In this document: positions 57,063 through 64,000 of the stretch, in pieces
Layout of the letters: each line of letters opens with the position of its first letter
Position numbering within the stretch: the stretch's first letter is position 1
DNA from: Anastrepha obliqua
Lineage: Eukaryota; Arthropoda; Insecta; Diptera; Tephritidae
Assembly (NCBI RefSeq): GCF_027943255.1
Contig: NC_072897.1
Span: 19,592,044 to 19,656,043 of the forward strand
Reading direction: 5' to 3'
Length of the DNA: 64,000 nt
The notes under the pieces: generated by a model
Databases searched by the model: none
What the model was told of the DNA's origin: nothing
The model's input: only the letters and a program-made list of their open reading frames with translations
Made by a program: the position numbers and the translations under genes

Positions 57063-57752
57063 TCAGGTCAGTTCATAAGTTCGTGCGTTTTTTAAAGGTG
57101 GTCTTAAAATTAATAAAAAAGATGTTTGAAGTATTTATTAATCAATAATATATTTTCCTTCATTATTTACAACGTTTAGGCAAACTTTTAATTCCCTGCT
57201 CGAAAAATTGTTTGCCCTTGGAGCCAACCCATTTTCCCAGCTTTGATACCTTTTCCAACTGAACCAGGTGCCTGCGAACTGTTCCATGCGATGAATTTAA
57301 CCTCTGAGCTATCATATCGACTGTAAAATTTGGCTCAGCTTCCACGAGTTCGAGCAAGGCGTCGGAGTTAAAGACTTCAGGACGACCAGCGCGCGGGGCA
57401 TCCTCCACTTCGCAGTTACCCCTTCGGAATTTTGAAAACCGCTTTTGCGCAGTCCTTACGCTGACGATATCCTCTCCGTGAACAGTGTTTATTTCTGCAG
57501 CAGCATTTGTTGCATTTTTACCACTTTTATAAAAAAAATACAAAATATGCCTCTTATACGCGTTTGAAGATTCCATTTTATTTTTTAACAACACGTGCTT
57601 CTATCCGCGATTAAAATTACGTGTTGAATGCACAATATATCAAAGAAAATATAAATAGCTCCGTTATATTACGCGAATAATTTTTTGTATGCAAAAATCA
57701 TACAAAAGGGAAATTATGGGTAAAATACGCACGAACTTATGGACTGGCCTGA
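57063..57752 (-). mobile_element. E3 mariner, internally deleted derivative, copy F
   Basis: 690 bases with both terminal repeats and TA flanks, as copy C. Confidence 0.88.
57163..57576 (-). pseudogene. E3 mariner transposase, N-terminal half only, copy F
   Basis: Same deletion joint as A and C (KWVGSKGKQ), but it reads VHGEDI and NCEVED like the long copies where A and C read VHREDI and NCDVED. This points to a short tract of exchange with a B-type monomer. Confidence 0.82.
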
Positions 57753-58482
57753 TATATTTTCACTGCTGTTCCCATGTCACCAAACGCGCTTATGCAAAAT
57801 TTTAAAAATTCTGAAAGTGTTTACGAAATTTGCATTAGATAAAATGCACTGGTCAAATCGTCCCTCAGTTATTTAATTGTTTAGCTTTTTCATATCTAAT
57901 AGCGTACTAAGTTAAGCTCGGTTTTTTCTTTGCAGAAACCAAATAATGCCTTCAATGAGCCTACTGCAAAATGCATTACGATTGTGTAATGAATATGCAG
58001 AATACGTATACTTGAGCATTACTTTAAATATACCTTAAAGTTAAATATTTTTAAAATTTTCTTTAATTTATCCAAGTAGCTTGTAAGGTTCACTTGTAGA
58101 TGATTAGAAATAAGTAAGTATTGAAAAGTTCGGATTTAGAAATAAAAGTAAGACTAGTTTCGATCGTATCATCAATACAGGGTTTTGATAGTCTCATGGC
58201 TGTCGAAATAAACGTTCACAAGTGAGCAAAATTTTTAAGAATTGGAGTCTCCTGTACTTGTGTGAAATTTGTAGCCCATTCCGCTAAGTCTCATTGCGGC
58301 TTGCGTGTGTACATATTATAATTAATAAATTATCCCAAGCTAGAGGTCTCCCCTTTGGCCGATGGCGCCCGTTTGGCAATACAATCCAATACGTTCATAA
58401 TACTCAATATGGGGCTTCTAAGTTACCATTCGATCCGGGTATTTTACATTTTCTCGTAAATAAGACATGCTCCGCCTTTAGT
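57753..58482. other. Spacer S1, long form, empty LTR site
   Basis: Same as 9158-9887. gtgtgtacatattata is uninterrupted at about 58304-58319, giving the pre-insertion state of the LTR element site. No gene. Confidence 0.7.
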
Positions 58483-61010
58483 CCAGTCATCTGGTAGTTT
58501 GACCTGGAAAGTTTTCCGGGAGTTTTGAAACTGTATAATTTTTATAGATTTTGGGATGCTCTTTTCGAATTTCAACTCTGCCACCTCGTATCTGCGACGC
58601 TAGCTCCGCCACATTGGAAAAATTCTCGCATTTTATGAGAAAGACATCTGTATACAAAATTAAACTAGAGATAATTTCCTACATTTTATGTTTTTACGAT
58701 TTTTTTGTAAAATCAATAGTTTTTGGCATATGAGCGCCACAAAGTACATTTTAATATGCGTTTTCAAAAAAAACTCATTTCCACACCACCTTGAGGTAGA
58801 GTAAGCGGCGCGTTGTTTTATTGTGATGTCCCCTGTAGGCCGTATCCACATGTGGTGCACACTTTCGAAAATTTAGCGCAATCACCAACGTTTTTACGAA
58901 GCATTTTAACCCAGCTTTTCTGCATCCACAGGCCTTGTGACATCCCTTTTTACATTTACAAGAAATAAGTTTTAACACGGATTCTGGAGCTGGGGGCTCG
59001 AGTGTCGTAAAAGGAACTAACCCATTTTTGTTTCTGTTCCATCCCCATTGTTCTGCATTTTATTCATTCTTGTACCACTGCTGAACCTGGTGATAGGTTC
59101 GGAATGATGGCTGTCGTGCTGCTGCCTCTGTTGGTGGTAGGGTCGCAATATTAAATTTATTCTTATATGCTGATTTTGTGAAGTATGCATATCTGTACTA
59201 ATTTAAAGACATGATTTTCTTACTTTTCACATCACTAACCGTATAATTCAAGAAGAAAACGTTCTCCTGCTGTAGCAATAATCTCTGGATCGACGTTTGG
59301 ATTTTTAAATACCTGAATAGCCTGGTTTAAATTAGGATTTTTTCGGAGTACATTAATGAATTTCATTTCTCCTTGATAAAAGAGTGTACATGTTGTATCA
59401 CAGCCACTGAATGCATGCAGCAATAGAATATGATCTGTAGCTGTTTGATCTATAATACTTTCAGTGGAATATATTTGTTAGGTAATTTTACCTTTTCCTG
59501 ATCGCGTACATAGAGCTGTCAAAAGAATAAGAAGATCTATATCTTCGCCGAGCACTATTACGGTGTCGAACGCTAGTGAAACACGTATTGCGGTATTGAT
59601 GATTAGCGTATCCGCATCTTCTGTGGCTTGTGAGACCATGAAATATTAAGCTTCAATTTTTGTTTTCAACATTTTAATGAGGCGGTTCTTGTTCGCATCA
59701 TTTCCCCGAAAATAGCTTGTGACACAGTTGGAATCATTGTCTCATCATAAAGTATGTCTACTGAAGCAGTTATTCGTGATCGTCGGGATCGCTCCGCAAA
59801 TTTAGTACTACAGTTTGCTACATTTTCAGGACATCCGTCGAATACGATTATGGCATTGGATTTTTATTATATTTAGATCGAACGTACGTGATGTAGTTAC
59901 TGCAAATAGATGAAAATGGTTCACCACGATGCCAAATGACTCGGTGTAATAAGTGCCCTCCGTCGATGACATACTATACATTGCATCGTCAACATTTATG
60001 TCTCCAGAATGTTTCTTAAATGTCTTGTACAATTGCTCGACCCCAATCATCATTACGAGCTCTAGCAAGTTCAGAAATACTATTTTTCATTGATAATTTT
60101 CGAACACTGTACACAACGCTACGCTTGCACAACCGCTTCTGCTTTTGTTTTGCTATAAACTCTGCTCTTATTTCATCAGCACATAAAAAACAATGCTCTG
60201 TGAAAGAAAATGTTGGGTACGAGGATCGCAGTGGTAGTTGAGGTGTCGTGACATCACTTCCCCTACGCAATGATGCAGCGATTAACTTTTCATTGTTGTT
60301 TCGTTTTCGACACACATCATGAACCACTATCGATTTTACTCCCGCCAAAAGTTTAACTTTATTATCATTTCTTTTAAGACTGATTTACGAAAACCCTCCT
60401 ATCATTTTTCCTTCACTTCAATAGTTTCGTTTTCTAATAATGGATTATCACAAATAAAACAATTTATTTCATCAGAAGCCATGACTCTAAAAACACAAAC
60501 TACACTATAAAACGATAGACGTATACTGATGACTCAGTCTAAACAAGATACTTCTCTTCAGTTCTACCGACAGATGTTTCGTTGAAGGTCGAGAGAGAAA
60601 GGGGCCCTTCAACAAAGGCGACACATTACCCTTATACCTGCTTTTCTAAAACCTGCTATAGTAGAAGATTATTGTAGAGAAATATACGAAAAAACGTAGG
60701 TGAATATTACTTTGTGGCGCTCGTAAGCCAAAAACTATTGATTTTATAAAAAAATCGTAATAACATAAAATGTAGGAAATTATCTCTAGTTTAATTTTGT
60801 ATACAGATGTTTTTATCGTAAAATGCGTCGGAATTGAGATATTGTAAAAAAACGTGCCATTTTTTCAATATGGCGGCGCTAACGTCGCAAATACGAGGTG
60901 GCAGAGTTGAAATTCGAAAAGAGCATCCCAAAATCTATAAGAATTACCTAGTTTGAAAACCTCCCGGAAAACTTTCCAGGTAACTCCCTTTTGTTTTACC
61001 AAATGACTGG
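58483..61010 (-). mobile_element. E1 element, copy G, both inverted repeats present
   Basis: 2528 bases, B/D/E type with a few private changes (cgttgtttta, tgtttttacg in the left repeat). Confidence 0.75.
58775..60482 (-). pseudogene. E1 PIN-like/CXC-domain protein, copy G
   Basis: Same stops as B. It reads SGDIN and GVEQLYK as B does, and EHCFLCADE with Cys where B, D and E read Tyr. Confidence 0.6.
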
Positions 61011-61266
61011 ATTACTGGATAGTATTCACGTATAGGTCGAACTCAGCGGCAAACTTGACAACTGTGTACCCGGAACAATCGACCGACATATCCTTCTCCT
61101 CAGTTTATCGTGAAAGTCGTTTACTACGACAACTAAGTTCAACGTTGAGAGAACAACTCCTTATAGAGCGCCCGAACTTAGCTCTCACTGGTGAGAAACG
61201 CTACTAAAATTTGGCGAAACTATTCTGTTGCTAAGCATTTGATATATGTAAGGTTTTCTTGATATA

Positions 61267-62386
61267 CAGGGTGAACGATATGACGTGTTATCAACTTCAC
61301 ACTGCTTGTATCTGTAAAACAGCTCATGACATCAACGTTACAATTGTTCTAATGACAGTTCAATATATTGTTTATAAGCCATCAAAAGCATTTGCGTCTC
61401 AGTTTTGTTGAATTTTTTTTCTGTGATGGAATTCAAACGTAATAGTGTGATTGCGTTATATTTGGCTGGAAATCACAACCAGCCATTGTTCGTGAGCTCA
61501 GTCACCTCAAAGTGAATAAAATGTTTGTGTATCGCACTATAAAACGTTATAATGATACTTGTAGCATTGCAAAACGCTATGGAGGTGGAACAATAAAAAC
61601 CGCAAAAACGCCAGAAATGGTTCGGAAAGTGAAGGCTCGACTTGAACGAAATCTACGTCGAAGTGGAAGAAAAATTGCCAAAGAACTGAAAATATCGCAA
61701 GACAGCATTCGACGCATATTGAAAAATCAGCTCAAGGTCAAGGCTTAATAGTTCCAAAAAGCACACCATCTTTCACCCCAGCAAAAAAAAGTTCAGTGCG
61801 AAAGAGCAAAGGAGTTGTTGCGCTAGCACGAACGTGGCGAATTTCCTAACACTGTGTTTTCTGATGAAAAAAATGTCCCAATTGAGCAGTTCATAAACAG
61901 TCAAAACGATCGTCTTTACTTGACCGAACGCTCATACGAGAATTTGAGGCTACGTATGGTCACTCGAAGCAATTTCCCATCGCAAGTAATGGTTTGGGTC
62001 GCAGTTACCGTTGATAGACGCTCTCCAATCGCTTTTATCGAGCCTGGTGTCAAAGTGAATGCGACTTGTTATCGGGAAAATGTTTTAGAAGCTGCTTTAG
62101 AGCTGTGGACACGCAGACATTTCGGTCATAGACCATGGACTTTCCAACAGGACTCGGCACCATCTCATAAAGCTCGTGTGAATCAAGAATGGTTAAAAAA
62201 TCATGTTCCACACTTCATTTCGCCCACACAATGGCTTTCCAATTCGCCAGACGCAAATCCGATGGACTATTCCACATTCCTGGTCCATTTTGGAGAGCAA
62301 GGTGAGGAGTAAAAAATATGCCAGTATGCATGCGCTGAAAAAAGCGATTATACACAAAATTCGCGATACTTTTTGAACACACCTCG
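61267..62386 (+). mobile_element. maT-like mariner relative, copy G
   Basis: Uninterrupted, same limits as copy B. Confidence 0.6.
61426..62376 (+). pseudogene. DD37D mariner-type transposase, copy G
   Basis: B-type. The third acidic motif reads NPMDYS, closer to the family form than the NPMDHS of the other copies, so the His is a derived change in those. Confidence 0.8.
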
Positions 62387-62592
62387 TATATAATGTTATA
62401 ATTGTCAATTCAAACCCCACTCATAATTTGAACTACATATACATATATGAACAGTATAGTAACATTTTAATTAACGCAAGTGGCATTTTAAATTAACGAT
62501 TTGTTACTAATATCAGGTTTTTTAAAGGTGGTCTTAAAATTAATAAAAAAGATGTTTGAAGTATTTATTAATCAATAATATATTTTCCTTCA

Positions 62593-63554
62593 TTATTTAC
62601 ATGGTTTAGGCAACCTTTTAATTCCCTGCCCGAAAAATTGTTTGCCCTTGGGGCCAAAATACGCTTCGATATCCCTTTTTATGGCTTCTTTCGAGGAGTA
62701 GTTCTTGTTACTCATATGGGATTGAAGTCCACGAAAAAGGTGATAATCACAAAGTGCAATATCCGGAGAGTATGGTGGATGCGGCATTAGCTCCAATCCG
62801 AGCTCGTTCAGCTTGTCTAATGTTTGCCTTGCGGTATGAGGTCTTGCGTTGTCGTGGTGAAACAAAACTTTAGGTCTATTCACTAAAGACGGTCGAATTT
62901 TGTTAAGTGCCTTATTCAGGATTGATATCGTTATCGTCTGGTTTGGTTCCAGAAGTTCATAATAAACAATACCGGCCATATCCCACCAAATAGACAGGAG
63001 AATCTTCTTGGGGTCAAGGTCATCTCTAGGGGTCGGTTCTGGTGTTTCATCTTTATCTAACCATTGGCGTTTGCGAACAGGATTATTGTAAAGGACCCAT
63101 TTTTCATCACCAGTAACGATACGGTTCAAAAAACTTTCATTTTCAAGCCGTTGCAGCAGCTGAGAACACACATGCTGAAGGTTGGCGCGGAAAGTCTATG
63201 CGGAACCCATTTTCCCAGCTTTGATACCTTTCCCAACTGAACCAGGTGCCTGCGAACTCTTCCATGCGATGAATTTAACCTCTGAGCTATCATATCGACT
63301 GTCAAATTTGGCTCAGCTTCCACGAGTTCGAGCAAGGCGTCGGAGTTAAAGACTTCAGGACGACCAGCGCGCGGGGCATCCTCCACTTCGCAGTTACCCC
63401 TTCGGAATTTTGAAAACCGCTTTTGCGCAGTCCTTACGCTGACGATATCCTCTCCGTGAACAGTGTTCATTTCTGCAGCAGCATTTGTTGCATTTTTACC
63501 ACTTTTATAAAAATAATACATAATATGCCTATTATACGCGTTTGAAGATTCCAT
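62593..63554 (-). pseudogene. E3 DD34D mariner transposase, copy G
   Basis: Catalytic part open (63171-62593). Private Tyr to Asp change (TPRDDLD for TPRYDLD). Shared frameshift after HRLSA. Confidence 0.88.
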
Positions 63555-63646
63555 TTTATTTTTTAACAACACGTGCTTCTATCCGCGATTAAAATCACGT
63601 GTTAAATGCACAATATATCAAAGAAAATATAAATAGCTCCGTTATA

Positions 63647-64000
63647 CAGGGTAGGCCATTTAAAGCGGGCCCATTTGTTTCTGAAAAAAAACATTGAAAA
63701 AAACATTTTTTTTTGTGTTGATATGAAAAATCATTTATTTTGATTCAAGGAGATTTGTTCCAGCTAGTTTTTGAAAATGATATCCTTCAAATGTTTGCCT
63801 CTGGCCTTGATGGCCAAATGTGTCCTTTTTTCGGCGTTTTCCATCGTTTTGGCCAATATTTCGGCCGGTATGGCGGCGATTTCGCGTCGGATATTGTTTT
63901 TAAGTTGAGTTAGAGTCCTTGGCTTGTTGATGTATACCTTGGATTTCAGATAACCCCACAAATAAAAGTCCGGTGGCGTCAAATCTGGTGATCTCGGTGG
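63647..64000 (-). mobile_element. Rosa-like DD41D transposon, copy 3, partial
   Basis: Left terminal repeat at the same TA as copies 1 and 2; continues past the window. Confidence 0.92.
63764..64000 (-). CDS. DD41D (rosa-like) transposase, C-terminal 78 codons only in window
   Basis: Covers the third catalytic Asp (PPDFYLWG) to the normal stop, matching copies 1 and 2 over this stretch. The rest lies beyond the window, so intactness cannot be judged. Confidence 0.85.
   Translation of the reverse strand, partial: PPRSPDLTPPDFYLWGYLKSKVYINKPRTLTQLKNNIRREIAAIPAEILAKTMENAEKRTHLAIKARGKHLKDIIFKN

Larger units (their letters stand above)
4338..64000. repeat. Tandem array of seven composite transposon-derived monomers
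   Basis: The order spacer, E1, short spacer, maT-like element, E3 mariner repeats seven times in the same orientation. E1 starts are at 4566, 9888, 17093, 30867, 44511, 51740 and 58483. After subtracting nested insertions the spacing is about 5.3-5.9 kb. Monomers differ by scattered substitutions and shared indels, so they are true diverged copies. Monomer G runs past the window end. Confidence 0.92.
62513..64000 (-). mobile_element. E3 mariner, copy G, with nested rosa-like element, cut by window
   Basis: Short left terminal repeat as in B, D and E. The right end lies outside the window. Confidence 0.88.

Noticed and set aside
4338..64000. Assembly artefact duplicating one segment
   Set aside because: Monomers carry many private substitutions, indels and nested insertions, and mosaic copies exist. 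A simple duplication error would give identical blocks. Collapse or expansion of copy number remains possible.
4338..64000. CRISPR array, polydnavirus or integrated large DNA virus
   Set aside because: Repeat units are kilobases long and made of recognisable transposons; no spacer-repeat pattern and no viral structural genes were seen.

Overview
The window is repetitive DNA from an insect genome. It contains no host gene, rRNA or tRNA that I can recognise. The mobile elements point to an insect, perhaps a higher fly: an mdg1/412-like Ty3 retrotransposon with an Arg-type primer site, a rosa-like DD41D mariner relative, DD37D and DD34D mariners, and an LOA/R1-like non-LTR element. The species cannot be named from sequence alone.

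Layout. Bases 1-4337 hold a decayed non-LTR retrotransposon on the minus strand. Its ORF1 has a DUF4780-like domain and its ORF2 has endonuclease, reverse transcriptase and RNase H. It carries several in-frame stops, frameshifts and a 150-base insertion. From about 4338 to the window end there is a tandem array of composite monomers. Each monomer holds, in fixed order, (1) a ~2.5 kb element with ~290-base terminal inverted repeats and a decayed minus-strand gene for a PIN-like/CXC-domain protein (called E1 here), (2) a decayed plus-strand DD37D mariner relative (maT-like), (3) a minus-strand DD34D mariner (E3), and short spacers. Seven monomers (A-G) are present, with E1 starting at 4566, 9888, 17093, 30867, 44511, 51740 and 58483. 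The core monomer is about 5.3-5.9 kb.

There are two main monomer flavours. A, C and F have an internally deleted E3 and form of maT gene with extra stops. B, E and G have a longer E3 gene. D switches from one flavour to the other inside E3. Younger insertions sit inside the monomers: a DD41D rosa-like element in E3 of B, E and G; a second DD34D mariner (E5) inside the maT element of C and F; and a complete 7.7 kb Ty3-type LTR retrotransposon in the spacer after C and again after D.

The two LTR elements share the same target duplication, the same insertion point and the same single 5'/3' LTR difference. They are therefore copies of one insertion spread by duplication of the array. The same holds for the rosa and E5 copies. 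The array has thus grown by unequal exchange or segmental duplication after each insertion, and sister monomers without the insertions serve as empty sites.

Open reading frames that look intact: gag and pol of both LTR elements (linked by a -1 slippery heptamer), two small leader ORFs in each of them, and the rosa-like transposase in B and E. Everything else coding is broken.
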